From Artemisia argyi (Eukaryota > Streptophyta > Magnoliopsida > Asterales > Asteraceae), in contig CM060697.1 in NCBI GenBank assembly GCA_030686995.1, forward strand, positions 109,066,706 through 109,130,705: a DNA stretch of 64,000 nucleotides, read 5' to 3'. The translations under genes and the position numbers were made by a program. Of this stretch, positions 32,596 to 44,827 are shown one piece after another (the first letter of the stretch is position 1; each line of letters begins with the position of its first letter). The notes below the pieces were generated by a model, which did no database searches, was not told the DNA's origin, and saw nothing but the letters and a program-made list of their open reading frames with translations.

Positions 32596-35500
32596 TGATT
32601 GAGGCAAAAGCAGTCAACTAAAGTCAACCACGGATGTGGTCAATATAGTCAAACTCCTTAGGCTCAATGCTCCGTGGAATATAGTGTTTCCCCGGGTCGT
32701 TATGTCCCGACGAGGTGTGGATTGTATTCAAACGGGTTTGTGATCGGGTGAATTTGGACAAGAAAGGGTTTTGTGGATGGATTATACTAAGGAATCTACA
32801 AAGAAATAGCTTAAACAAGCTATATGAACAAGACTGGAAAGTTGGAAAAACCAGAAACGTTTAAAACTTAAAAACGCGTACGTTCAGTTTAAAGTTACGT
32901 GAATGTACAAAATAAAACGCGAGTTTTAAAGAAATAAAATACTTAAAGATAAGAAAAAATACATTTTTACAATCCTAATAATAATAGAAAAATTTTAGAA
33001 AATTAAAATTAATTTTTATACTATTTATATAATTATTATTAATTAATAACTATTTTCCTATTTACTTTTAATTATTTAAATTAACCTAAATTATTACTAA
33101 TTATGGAATTACACTAAAAATATGAAAATTAAATTTAGAAAAATCTAAAATATTATAAAACTAATTTTAAAATTAAAATTAAAATTTTCTTACTTTTTAA
33201 ATAATTAATATTAATTAAAAACTAATTATTAATTAATTTAAACTTAAATTAAGAAAAATAGAAAATGAACAGTAAAAATTATAATAAAATTCCTAAAATT
33301 ATTTTATAACTTATAAAAGCTAGGAAAATTATAAAAACTAGGGTTTGCTTAATAAAAACTAATTTTGCTATTTAAAACTTAAATATTAATTAATTATTAA
33401 TAAAACTAATATTAAATCTAATAAATACCAAATGATAATATAAAAATCTGATAAAATTACTAAAAATACTTTAACCTAGAATAAATTTAAGAAAAATATA
33501 AAAATGCAAGTTACTTAATAAATTACTAAAAATGAAAATTAAAAAGATAAATTAGATTAAATAGAAACTATCACTTATAATTAATATTTGATTTTCTGGA
33601 TTTTTCTTTTGGAATACTATTTTACAACTAAAAACATGAAACTTTTATGAAAACAACTTTTTTGGAAATAAAAAATAAGCACTTTGAGTGCTTTTTGGCT
33701 CAACAGTTGACTTTGGTTGACCAAGTGAAGAAATAAGCTCAAATGAGCTTAAGTGGGACCCACAAGGGTGAATTCTGGTCTAAATAAGTTATGTGAACTT
33801 GATTAAGCTAGAAAAAGCAAGTGGGGTCCACAGATTAAGCAAATAAGCCAACAATTAAGCACTTTGAAACTTGGTTCTACTCAGAAAATGGGACAAGTTT
33901 CGTGGGTTGATTTAGGTGGGGTCCACAATGCCTAAGCTCAAATGAATGCTCAATCCTTGAAGAGTGCCAGGAGGGGGATTCAAAGAACCAAAGAGGGGCA
34001 AGTGGGACCCACTGAGGTGGCCAGAAACCACCACCAAAATGGTGGTGATGGTTGTGTATCTGCTGCAGCAGGGGATAACCTCCCTCTGCAGGTGACTTTG
34101 GAGGTGTGTGGACCCCACAGAAAAAATGGAAAAAATCAAACAACAATGGGGCTTCAAAGATGAGCTGGGGGACTTTGCACCTAACAAGTTTCACATCCTA
34201 AAACTTACCACAAAATTCTATAAAATTCCTACAATATTTGGTTTTTTCTGAGAAATGGAAATTTGACTTTTCACTTAAACAACATATTTTGACTTTCTTG
34301 AACTTTGATCACATCTTACTGATTATGAATGAATTTATAAGATATATTTAGACTAGTTTAGATTAATTTAACAACTATTGTAGCTATTGTGATGGATTTG
34401 AGGACACAAACCCCTCACAGTTAACTATGAGGGAGATTTTTTTATGATTTTGACTTTGGCAACTTGGAACTTGAATTTTAAGCTTATACTACACTACTAA
34501 GGCCTAATGCATCCTACATGTATAAGAACAATACCACAACAACAACCAAATCACTGAGAACAGTGCAATGGCAAACACCCCTTATGTGCATTGTCTTTGT
34601 GATTTCTAAAGCAAATCAAAAACCTAATTCATGAAATTGAGTTTTGAACTTATCTTAACATTAAACAAGCACAAATAAACTGAAATTAGTAACGAATGTA
34701 GTACAGAAATGTTGAATACAGAAAAAAGGAAGATTGCTTACAATGGCAGTCAAATGAGATAAAGATCCATGGCACCAAACTACAAACCTATTACTCCCCT
34801 AGGAGTTCTAAACCAAATACCATTTAGCAATAACCTGCTCCATTCTTCTTCTTCTTCATTTTTTTATTTTCTTTTGATTTTTCTTATATTTTCTTTTTTT
34901 TTTCTTTTCTGAATTTTACCAGATTCAAGGCTTAAATAAACTTAAAGAAAGCTTATAAAGAGACTGAGATTGATTTTTGAGCATAATGGAAGCAAAATAA
35001 CAATTCCGAGTAAAAATTTAGTAAATTAAGTAAAACTTGAAATTACTTTTAAACTGAATAATACTTGAATTGAATTAAAGAAAATTCATTACAACTGAGA
35101 ACTAAGCATAAATAAAGAAAAATATAAGGAAAATGGATAGATGATTAAAACTACACTAAAATTCTACTCCTAAACTACACTAAAGCTATCTAATACTTCT
35201 CTCTCCCTTTTTCTTCATATTTATAAGTCCTGGCATGTTTCTTTGACTTTCCCACACTTGTTCTCAGTCGTTGGATGGCAGGATTTGATCCCAGCCATTG
35301 AATTCAGTTTTGGCGGGAAATCTTATTTTGGCAGGGTGAGTGGATTAGGTGTGGTAGTTGGGATATTTAATGAGGGGGAGGGTTGGTTTGGTGTATTAAT
35401 TGAGGTTTGGTGAGTTGGTGAAAGGATGGGAGGAGGGGGAACACAGAAGCAGGAAACGGGGGAAGAAGGTGGGGGTGTACAGTGGTCTGGTTGTTTGACC

Positions 35501-36296
35501 TGTGGGTTGACCGGGGTATAATATTAAAAGGGGTGGGATAGTTGGGCCTGAGGAAGTGGGCTTTGGGGGGTGTTTATGGATCAGGTTTGGGTATTGGATT
35601 AGGATTAGTTTGGTTTTGGTTTTGGGTAAATAAAAACAAGGGCCTGTTTGGTTATTTGTATCACAAGGACCAATGGTGTAATTTGATGAAAATGGAGGGG
35701 CTGAATTGCAACTTTCCAAAATATATTATAAGTACCAAAATTTCCACATGTGAATAACACAAGGACCAAAGTTGCAATTTTCCAAAATTAGAAATCCCAG
35801 GGACCTTTTATGTCAATTTTCAAACTTGAGGGACTAAACCTGTAATTTTCTCAAAATTTTTATCCAGGGATTAAAAGTGACACATGTGAATTCCCAAGGA
35901 CCATATTTGACTTTTTTCACAAAAATTGAACTCCAGGGGCCAAAACTGCCAAAATCTGAAACTCTAGGGACCAAACATGTAAATTTCCAAAACTTTTGAG
36001 ATTTTTCACCAAAGGACTAAATATGATAACTTATGATTTTAAAATGACCTTTGGTGATAATTTTCCATATTTTGAATGACCAGGGACTAGTTTTGACATT
36101 TTATGAAAGTTGGGGGACTGAAACTGCCAATTTTGCAAACTTTGTACGTTTTCCAACTGTTTTTACTCATTTTGCATCTAAAACATATAAAACACAATTT
36201 TGAAATATTTTTAGTATTTTGATGCATTTCTTTGTATTTTTGTATGTTTTGCAGTTCAGATTTGACCAAAAATGATGAGTGTTTGAGCACTCATCA
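32596..36296 (-). repeat. 5' LTR of copy 2 (3701 bp)
   Basis: Co-linear with 13664-17372, with the same ends, terminal hairpin and TATA box (- strand, 35218-35225). It is followed by the TSD GTTGG at 36297-36301. Confidence 0.92.
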
Positions 36297-36301
36297 GTTG
36301 G

Positions 36302-37854
36302 CTATTGTAAAAGAATTAAAAGTATGTACATCAGAATTATTAAGCAAGTATATATAGTTTTTAATCAGGTTATTACGTTACTATACTGCGATAATGTTAT
36401 TGAATTGGTAATCACAGATGTGAGACACAACCATTCTTCTATATTTATGATTTATGTGTAACCTCTTTTTGCTTCTGAATAAGCTTTAAGCTTATCATAA
36501 ACTTATTGTGTTATAGTAACTGAATAAGCCAATAAGCAACTTCAATAAGCATAACCAAACACTCCTTTAGTTCTAATCTGAAGTTTTCTTATTTGATGTT
36601 AGGACTAACTTTGTTGTTATCTTCACTATAATGCAACATATTAGTGGTGTTTGCAGTTTTATGATCTTATCGCATACACTAAAATGCAAAGCAATCTGTT
36701 GTGTGCGTTTTTTAAAGGAAGATTAAGTATCAACACATAATTGTCGTGGAAGGATTATCTACGCCTGCTCAAGGTATGAATTTATAATTAAGTTGAGTTG
36801 CTAATTTACATAATACATGAATGTATTTTAATGTATCAAATATGTGTTTTAGTACCTATATGAGGAATTTTATGGTAGGAATTCTTATCAGGTGTCTTTG
36901 AATGAGTTAATGAAACTTAGCAGGTGTTTGTTGTCATTGATAACACTATGGGTGTCAACCAACTGTCTAAAATATGGGTGTCTTTTACCTTGATGATTTA
37001 GGCCAATTGTGAAGAAAGTTGCACTAAAGTAAAAGGTCGGTAACGATTCAAACAATCCTAAAAGACTTGCGAATGTACTCTTTGCTGTTTTTTTCATGCA
37101 TTTATAATTTACTTATGCAAGTAATAATAATTTCCTTATATAGTTCGGTCTCACAGAAAAAGTTATTCTTATACCTTATACATAAACGTATTCTACCATT
37201 ACATCTTTTTTTGTTTCTCTTTATGTAATAAAGAAGCTATAGTATAAGCATCTATGTTAATTTGGTAATTTTATGATCAAACATGAGAAGTAAATAGCAC
37301 AAACTTATAAAAATACAATTTTTCAAACAAAAATGTACATTGATAAACATGGTATGATTGTTATTCATAATCAAGGAAATGAATCAATCTTCAAAGCTAA
37401 TTCAATATGCTACATATTTTAACGAAAATATAAGTAAAAGAAATACCACAATTACAAAACACATCGTAAATTGATATCACAGGTTAGCAAAACTAAAAGC
37501 ATATATCACTAACATCTTATACAAGTCAAATATCGTCATGTGATTTTGTTTGAATAATAAAATATTATTTTTAATCCAAAAGCATTCTGCTAAAATAATA
37601 AGTAGATTATAACATATATACATGTGGTTTTTTATTTTTAGTCTACAAAGTAAAACCACTTGAAACATGTTAAGTGATTCATTTGTTAATCGATAATAAT
37701 ATATAATCAAAAAAAAAAATTTAAAACCCTGTGCATGCACAAGTATTATAACTAGTTCTAAATTATGTTATTTTACCTTTCGATCGCATCTACATTCTAT
37801 TAAATAACTAAAAACAACATTGTTTATAGTAAAAAATCAATAAAAGTAAATCAT
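36302..37854. other. Intergenic right flank of copy 2
   Basis: No supported gene. 36465-36575 has the aataagct... accaaacactcc style of a short hAT-like repeat end. A stretch at 36718-36774 reads as an open exon-like segment bounded by ttaaag and a GTATGA donor, but I cannot place it in a family. Confidence 0.45.
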
Positions 37855-37914
37855 ACGTAGTAATAGAGATGTGCACGGTACCGGTCCCGTACAGATCCTA
37901 TACCGAATTAGTAG

Positions 37915-37919
37915 TATCG
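37915..37919. other. Target site duplication TATCG
   Basis: TATCG precedes the LTR at 37920 and follows the other LTR at 46813-46817. Confidence 0.85.
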
Positions 37920-39361
37920 TGATAAGACAAAAAGTGTACCGCTTTTAGGGGTCATTTAAGCCCAAAGTCGATATTATTTGATCAAATATTGCTCTAAATC
38001 GTTTCTTTTATCATTTTAGGTACTTTTGAGAAGAAATCTGGAAAAGAAAGTATTTTTTACATTTTTGGAGCGAAAAAGTGAAGAAAACGACAAAGTCTCC
38101 AAATAATGCTAAAAACAGTACCTGACGGCGTCAGGATTTGCTTGTGACGCCGTCACTCATTGGCAAAGAGGTGGATAATCAAGTTACACGTAATGCGCCA
38201 GAATGTTTTTAGAGGATTTACACGTGACGGCGTCACCAAGGCCGTCACGTACAAAATACAAGTGACGGCCAAGAGATAGTGTACACATGACGGCGTCAGA
38301 TTTGGATCTAGGCAATACGAGAGTTTTTATGGCGGCGAGTTGACGGCGTCAGAATTTACTCTTGACGCCGTCAGACTCAAAACTCTATATATAGGTTTTG
38401 ATTTTTCATTCATTAGGGTGCAACTTAGAGAGGAGAACTTTGGAGAAACCCTAGCACGAATTTTACCTTATTTTTAAGGGTTCCAAACCCTTGTTTCATC
38501 CATGTTTAATTGAAGATAAGTTTTTCAATAATCATTCAATATGTCTATGTGTTGTTTGATTCCATCTTATGCTTGTCTTCACTTTAACATGCTAGGCTAG
38601 GTTTTCTTTGTGTTTTCTTAGATGTAATGAAACTTAGTTATTGATTATTGGTTGGTTGTTTGTTTATAATTGTTATGGATTAATGATTTCGATGTTAGGC
38701 TTAAGAAAACTGGCATACTTCCAATTGGTAACATGCATGAACGTCTTAAGAAACATGATCGGATGTGTACTATGATTAATTGGTTATATTTAATGCATAA
38801 GTAACTACTAAGGAGGCCATGTTAGGAGCTAGTAGTCGGCTCGACATAGGAAGAGGTAGAAGCTTATAGAGTTAGGGAAGATCATACACGGCCCTACGAA
38901 TGATATTAAGAAATATAACCCGTCATCCATGCAAGTGTAACAAACTAATCAACCAGTAAAAGATAGCTAGGGAGTAGTGAAATCTTAGTAAACACATTTT
39001 CTCTTATTATTGTTTTTTCTCGACATTTACTTTAGTGTCATTTTATTTTATTTTATTTGCATTTGTAGTTATTTGGGTTAGTTAACTAGCAACTAATTCC
39101 GCCCATTCTTCCAAAACCTGAGATTTTACCTTGCTTTCCATAAAATATAAAAATACAAAAAGAATCATCCCTCACCTCTAGACCTAGTTTAATTGAGTTT
39201 TAACCCTAGCGAACGCTATTCTTTTAGTTGAACGATCAATCCCCCGGTACTTGCCACTATACTATACTACAACGGTCAGGTACACTGCCTGGTGGGGATT
39301 GCAAGCTTCTCAAGATCCCTTGAGAGATTAAACCTTTTGCAAGGTTGCAAAACCCGCATCA
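37920..39361 (+). repeat. 5' LTR (1442 bp)
   Basis: Starts TGATAAGAC and ends CGCATCA. U3 carries the TGACGGCGTCA array and a TATA box; U5 continues to the PBS. Confidence 0.9.
38123..38395 (+). promoter_or_regulatory. LTR promoter: TGACGGCGTCA palindromes and TATA box
   Basis: Full 11 bp palindromes start at 38123, 38145, 38225, 38288, 38341 and 38363, with half sites near 38243 and 38263. The first and last pairs are spaced by exactly 22 bp. TGACG is the core of bZIP (TGA-factor, as-1-like) sites. The TATA box tatatata at about 38386-38393 is 12 bp after the last palindrome. The second LTR keeps the array with some decayed sites. Confidence 0.65.
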
Positions 39362-39367
39362 AGTTTT

Positions 39368-39385
39368 TGGCGCCGCAGCCCGGGA
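39368..39385 (+). promoter_or_regulatory. Primer binding site, tRNA-Asp-like, imperfect
   Basis: TGGCGCCGCAGCCCGGGA resembles the complement of the tRNA-Asp 3' end (TGGCGCCG....CGGGGA) with about three mismatches, six bases after the LTR. Confidence 0.65.
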
Positions 39386-39543
39386 ATAGTTATTGTCTAG
39401 GTTGAAATTTCTTTTTATTAGGTCTACTTGCTAGATTCCTTTCTAGTAAGATTTTTATTTTTATTTTTTATAGGTCTTCTTTAGTCTATCTTTTCTTTGT
39501 GTGTTTGTTCGTACAACCCTCATTGATTATTCCGTTGGCCACT

Positions 39544-40500
39544 ATGGAAAACGCGAATCCACCCCTTTCACCTAGCGAAGTTGCTTTGTTGCGTGAAGAG
39601 ATTGAGAATGAGATTAGGGAATTTAGAGAACTCAATAGATTGGTTGATATTGAGCTTGATTATGCGCTTAATGGCCTAGCAATAGCCATGGACTTAGATA
39701 AGGAACTAGAACCCAATGACTTGGCAATTGTAGAAGATGTTAAGGAAGAAGAAGAGGAGGATCTAGATGATGATTATTTCAATTTATATCCCACTAAGGA
39801 GGAAATCACTTACTATAACAATCTCATTGATAATCCTCGGCCTCCTTTTGTTAAGATTGACCATAAGATTGAGAGAGGTGACCCTAGGAATGTGAGGATA
39901 CCATGTATGATTGGGTATAAATGCATTGATCAAGCCTACATCGATTTCGAATCCCCAATCAACGTTATGTCTTCAAGTGTTTATAATGATATAGTAAAAG
40001 CAAGACTCGGACCTAGGAAAGATCCCAAATACCCCGGTGGAGTTTGTAATTTTGTCGGGAAAGTTAAAGGTTTACATGTCTTTGTTGGGAACTTTACTTA
40101 TATTGTTGACTTTATGGTTGTTGAAGACTTGGCTAATGTTATAGATTGTCGCTTATCCCATGTTGTATTAGGTAATCCATTTATTGAGGAGTCCAAGTTA
40201 AAACACGATCAAATAGAAGGAACAGTCCAATTTTTTAATGGAATCGATAGGATCATCTATAGGATGCCTAATAAAATGAAGGAATTTCGTTATGTACCTC
40301 GACTTGATATGGATAACATTAGTGCAATCGAGGACATTAACGAAGAAGATAAGAATAAAGGAATGAATTTTGTCTGGGAGAAGAGGAGCCTTTACTATAA
40401 GAATTGCTTAACCCTTGGGCCTAAGTATAAAGTTGACATGGAAGTAGTTCAAAGGTTAAGAGAATCAATTGAAAAGGGGAAAGGAAAACGTAGCCCATGA
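39544..40500 (+). CDS. Retropepsin-like retrotransposon ORF1, 318 aa
   Basis: The ATG at 39544 is preferred over an upstream GTG. The N-terminal third is a charged helix ending in an acidic EEEEEDLDDD tract. The middle, about residues 105-220, looks like an aspartic-protease fold: YIDFESPINVMSSSVY in place of the usual DxGAS.NVM flap-site region, HVFVGNFTYIVDFMVVED, and VVLGNPFIEES like the closing strand. The catalytic Asp may be kept, but the Gly after it is Glu, so activity is doubtful. The C-terminus is basic (KGKGKRSP). I recall this type from Asteraceae as a retrotransposon ORF1 protein. It has no Gag knuckle and no RT. It might be a domesticated structural or decoy domain. Confidence 0.7.
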   Translation: MENANPPLSPSEVALLREEIENEIREFRELNRLVDIELDYALNGLAIAMDLDKELEPNDLAIVEDVKEEEEEDLDDDYFNLYPTKEEITYYNNLIDNPRPPFVKIDHKIERGDPRNVRIPCMIGYKCIDQAYIDFESPINVMSSSVYNDIVKARLGPRKDPKYPGGVCNFVGKVKGLHVFVGNFTYIVDFMVVEDLANVIDCRLSHVVLGNPFIEESKLKHDQIEGTVQFFNGIDRIIYRMPNKMKEFRYVPRLDMDNISAIEDINEEDKNKGMNFVWEKRSLYYKNCLTLGPKYKVDMEVVQRLRESIEKGKGKRSP

Positions 40501-40542
40501 CCTTGAGTCTAGCTACAAGACTCGTAAATAAAGAAAAGTGCT

Positions 40543-40562
40543 TCTTGGGAGGCAACCCAAGA
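40543..40562 (+). other. Hairpin after ORF1 stop
   Basis: TCTTGGG-AGGCAA-CCCAAGA forms a 7 bp stem 43 bases after the stop codon. The TTGGGAGGCAACCC phrase is one I associate with Athila-type elements in other plants. Confidence 0.6.
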
Positions 40563-40837
40563 TTTATTTGCTTTATTTGTTTGATTGTTTGATTTTATTT
40601 GTTTCCGTATGCGTGCTTTATTTTTATTGTTTGTGGCTCATGTTTCAAAATAAATTGTGAAAATACTTTACCTTATTGTTTAACTTTGTCTTAACTTCAT
40701 ATAAAGGTATTTCGCAAAAGATAAGTGTTGAGGCAACATGATCAAGATCTCTTTATGTTTTAATAATGACAAATAAACCATCGAAACACATAAAATAACA
40801 AACGGTAGCCTAAAATCGCCGGAGCCAATAGCTGCTG

Positions 40838-40879
40838 CTGGCGCGCTACCCGCGCGTCAATGCGCGGGTGACGCGCCAG
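40838..40879 (+). other. GC-rich hairpin 1 in solo LTR
   Basis: CTGGCGCG pairs with CGCGCCAG and ACCCGCGC with GCGCGGGT around a GTCAAT loop, with a 2x2 internal loop. GC content is far above the surroundings. Confidence 0.75.
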
Positions 40880-42490
40880 GAGTTTGTATTGCTCCGGGCG
40901 AATTTTGAAAGTCGGCTTTCCCCTTACCCCAAAAATGTGGATCTTTCAATACGGTTATGTGCTTAATTGAGAACACTCGAAACGAGTTTTGGGATTAGAG
41001 AGATCCAACTTTTAAAGCACCCATTTACGGGAAAACGCCAACTCATGTTTTCTAACTATCGCCTCTAGCCAAGGCTTTTCTAAACTTAGGGAGCTTATAT
41101 ACTTCACGTAACATTATGTGAAAGCATCCATATGCTCATATCCCGTGCTTACGTCTTCTCTAATTACGTAACGGGTTTACTCCCTTATTGGTCAAACTAA
41201 GTCAAAGGTCCCTTTGCGTAAACGCATCCTTTCCCACTTGGGTTATGCTTTACATCAAGGCAAAGCACTTAACTTGTTTGAACCAAGGTATTAGGTGAGA
41301 ACGTCGACTCGTGGAAAGTCACGAGATATGAAACTATGGATTCTCGACGTTGTGTTACTTGAACTTATAAGTAACCTATGAATTTCTCAACTCATAATCT
41401 AATTGTCTAAACTTTCTCTTCTTAATGACAATTAGATTATTTCTTAATCTTCCTCTTAATCTCATTTTTACAAAAGACAACAAAACAAAATCTCCCACAA
41501 TGCTTCCCAAATATCCCTCTCCAACATTCTCTTACAACATTCCCTTACACCACTTACACAATGTGTACCTCTTGTCTCCTATACTCTCACACACAATATT
41601 CTCTCTCCATATACAATCCTTGTACACACACTTATACACCTTTTGTACACACACACACATACACATACCTTGTACATTTGTACACACACTTCTCTACACA
41701 CTTGATTTCAAATTTACACACACTACTCACAACCATATCTTCTCTACATACACTTGCCAACTCACCAAGATTTCCATATCCAACTCATATATTCTCTTAC
41801 ACAATCTCTTACACTCTTACATATTCCCTTACACACTTTACATCTCAACCATCCATTCCCTTACAACACGTCTCAACCTTCCATATTCAACACATGGGAA
41901 TTATTTGAAAACCAAACGAGGCTCCCTTTGATCTCCACCATCAATTTCAAGTAAACACATCTCAACCCTTCATTTCAAACCAAAATAATCTCAACCCTTT
42001 ATTTCAAACTAAACCATCTCAACCATCCATCCACCCTCCTCTCTATTCCATCACATGTGTTTAATCCAAGCCATCCAATTCAAACCAACTCATCACAACC
42101 ATTCATTCCCTTACAACATCACATCTCTAACACAACTATAATCCAAGCCATCCATTTCAAACCAAAACCATCTCAACCATCCATCTCATCCTTTCCCCCC
42201 AAGCAAAGGAATATACCTTTGGAATATCCCATGGCATATTCTCTTCTCACTTATGCCATGTGAGGAATATCATTTCTACCCCTACCAAATTACCCTTTCT
42301 ACTCTTCTACCCTTGGTATTTGGTTTTCTCATAAACACTTCACAAAACATTTTCCAAATTGGCTATTTGAGTTGGTAAACCTTAGATTGATTAATGTTAA
42401 GGTTTAGTGTGAAGTACAATTGGGGATTTAGCAAGGTAAGGTATTTATAAAGCCAACACCCAAAGCTTTGGGAAAATTTTCTCTGGGTGT

Positions 42491-42532
42491 CTGGCGCGCC
42501 ACCCACGCGTCAACGCGTGGGCAGCGCGCCGG
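42491..42532 (+). other. GC-rich hairpin 2 in solo LTR
   Basis: Same architecture as 40838-40879, with CTGGCGCG against CGCGCCGG and CCCACGC against GCGTGGG around GTCAAC. A G-C pair of hairpin 1 is an A-T pair here, a compensatory change. It lies about 35 bp upstream of the LTR TATA box. Confidence 0.75.
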
Positions 42533-43344
42533 CCTCGGTAAAATTTTCCCAAGTTAGGTTTTTGCCTATAAATACCATGCCTTGCCTCTTGTATTCCTCA
42601 CCCCTTGCCATTACTCTTTCTCTCTACATTCTTTCTCTCTAAACACTCTCAAATCTCTCTATCTCTAATCTTGTGTTCTTGATTCTCACTCTAACATCTT
42701 TGAAAGAACACATCTCCTTGCAAGGGAAGAATCACAAGAACCTAATCCACTCTTGTGATTGTGTTGAGGGTCTTCTTATCTATACCCTTTCTACTAGAAT
42801 CGAGTCTCTAGGTTAGGTTAGGACTTGATTGAACAAACACTTATTCATTCATTTAGTTGTTTGTAAGGGAAGTCTTGTGTCTTGGTGACCAAGCTTAGAT
42901 CATTGGGGATCTAGTTGGAGTTTGATACTTCCGGTGGGAAGTCTTGGTAGTGATATTTGTGATCCATAGGAGAAGTCGAATCGTGAGATTCTTTTGGGTG
43001 GTTTTCGAGGGCGGAATACCGTGGGAGTAACTCCTTCTTTGTGAGCATCGATATTGTTGAATATCGGTGGAGTGAATTGTAACGGTTTGTAGTCCACCGA
43101 AAGGATTATACTAGTGAATAGTATCGGAGTCGCAGATTCGCAACTGGTCGTACGGATGGTATAAACCCCCATCCTAAACTAGTATATATCGTTGTGTTCT
43201 TAATTGCTTTATATACTTTGGTTGTGTTAGTGGTTGTTGGTTTATTGTACAACCACTTGGTGTTCTCTTTGGCTTAAAGTTCTTAAACATCTAAAAAGCC
43301 AAAGAAACCGTATTCACCCCCCTCTACGGTTCTACAATAAGTGT

Positions 43345-44777
43345 AAGGGAAATCTAAATTTTTTTCTAAGAACGGAATTGAACATGGAACACAACAATAT
43401 TAAATGAACATGTATATTAGTATTTGTTTGAGTCAAATGCTTGTATCGAGTCATAATGATGTTTTGCAGGATTTCCAGGAATTAAGGCATGAGTTTTTCC
43501 AGAAATTTTCCGGAAACTTAACATAAGATTTCTGTCAGAGCACTCTGACGGCGTCAGGATTATAACCTGACGGCGTAAGGTGTAAAGTTCTGAAAATGTT
43601 TTGCAAGTTTTATTTTTCTACCGGAGTCTTTAAAGTTTTTGTTAATTCTTTTGTTTTATAAACTCCAGGAAATCTGCAAACATTCATTTCACAAGCATTA
43701 TATCTTTATTATATATATAGATTGCCGCCGATTTTACGCGAGGTTTGCCTTGATTGTTTTCTCAGGTTTAAAAGGTTATATTAGACAAGAAGATGATTTA
43801 TATTTCTAGAGGGAAGCTTTCAACATTCATTTTTTTGGATGAGGATCTAACCATGTTACCACATTATCCACACCGAACGAATCAGGGGAGTATTTGCTTC
43901 ATTCTTTTACCTTCATTACTTTTACATCCTTCATTACATTATCCACACCGAACGAATCAGTGAAACTTTAATCTTAATGAGCGTCTCATGGATAGGAGTT
44001 GTATGACTAGCACAAAAATCGTACCACTCAAAATTTTCCACCCCAAATATGTGAGGTTCGCCCCTAGATTTGTTAGGAAAAGATGCTTATGAGTGTACCG
44101 GTAGTACTTAGATTCTAGAACTTGCGTTAGTGATGCATCCCGAGACCGCTAGTGAGACTACATTCGTGTAGTTAGGATTTACTACATGATAAGAGGCATT
44201 AGGATCACCCTTGTGTTTGAACCCGTATCATAATTACTTGACCAATGAAGTCATAATTACTGACTAGTAAAGTCAATTAATTTTTCCCACACATTTGCGT
44301 TGTACTCGTTTTTAGTATACGATACCCCTAGTACACCCCTCCGAGCCTATCTTTTCGTTTCTAACTTTAAGCATTTTACTTAAAGGAAGAATTTGTTTAC
44401 AATCCACCCCAAATGTACACCCAAATCGCCTTAGCCTTCTTTGTATGCACTTATCTTTAGTGCATTATTGTTATTTGTTTAAACCCTTAGTTAATTATCT
44501 AATTGATTACATGGTTGCTAAGTCGAGTCATATCTTGTACATATTGTTTTGGAACGATTGGGACTCATGGGTAAAGTACTAGTGTTATGGAGTAATGGGG
44601 AAGAACATCATATATTAACCCCATATGTGCGTTAATCTTAAAAAGTACTCCAAGTGTTTTGATTATCTTAATTCGAGTCACTAGAATAGTTGATTGTAAA
44701 GTATGTAAAAGTTCAAGTGTAAGGGGAATGCAAATTCCCTATGATGTATTATTTTGGATGGTAGGGTAAGAGTGTAT

Positions 44778-44827
<50 letters not shown>

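Larger units (their letters stand above)
13664..36296 (-). mobile_element. Complete Athila-like LTR retrotransposon (copy 2), 22.6 kb with nested insertion
   Basis: On the - strand: 5' LTR 36296-32596, PBS complementary to tRNA-Asp 32590-32573, coding pieces 32402-30074, nested element 30073-18247, end of the coding region 18246-18195, structured 3' region, PPT 17383-17373, 3' LTR 17372-13664. Without the nested element it is about 10.8 kb. The tRNA-Asp PBS and long LTRs suggest the Athila/Tat side of Ty3/gypsy. No protease, RT, RNase H or integrase is visible, so it is a non-autonomous derivative. In the first 380 bp the two LTRs differ at about 8 sites by eye, more than those of the nested element. 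Confidence 0.92.
40729..43336 (+). mobile_element. Solo LTR of a SIRE-like copia element (2.6 kb)
   Basis: Starts TGAGGCAACATG and ends CCTCTACGGTTCTACA, an end very like that of the copia LTR at 5900-7225. No PBS, PPT or internal sequence is attached. ATAAGTGT (8 bp) flanks both sides (40721-40728, 43337-43344). TATAAAT at 42567-42573 with a CT-rich leader marks the promoter. The open frames at 41425-42263 come from catctcaaccatcc and acacac repeats and are not genes. Confidence 0.75.

Noticed and set aside
36718..36774. Exon-like segment ending in a GTATGA donor
   Set aside because: It is open in one frame for about 17 codons but I found no partner exon or recognisable family.
41425..42263. 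His/Thr/Leu-rich ORFs in the solo LTR
   Set aside because: They derive from acacac and catctcaacc low-complexity DNA; the frames overlap and none has a domain.
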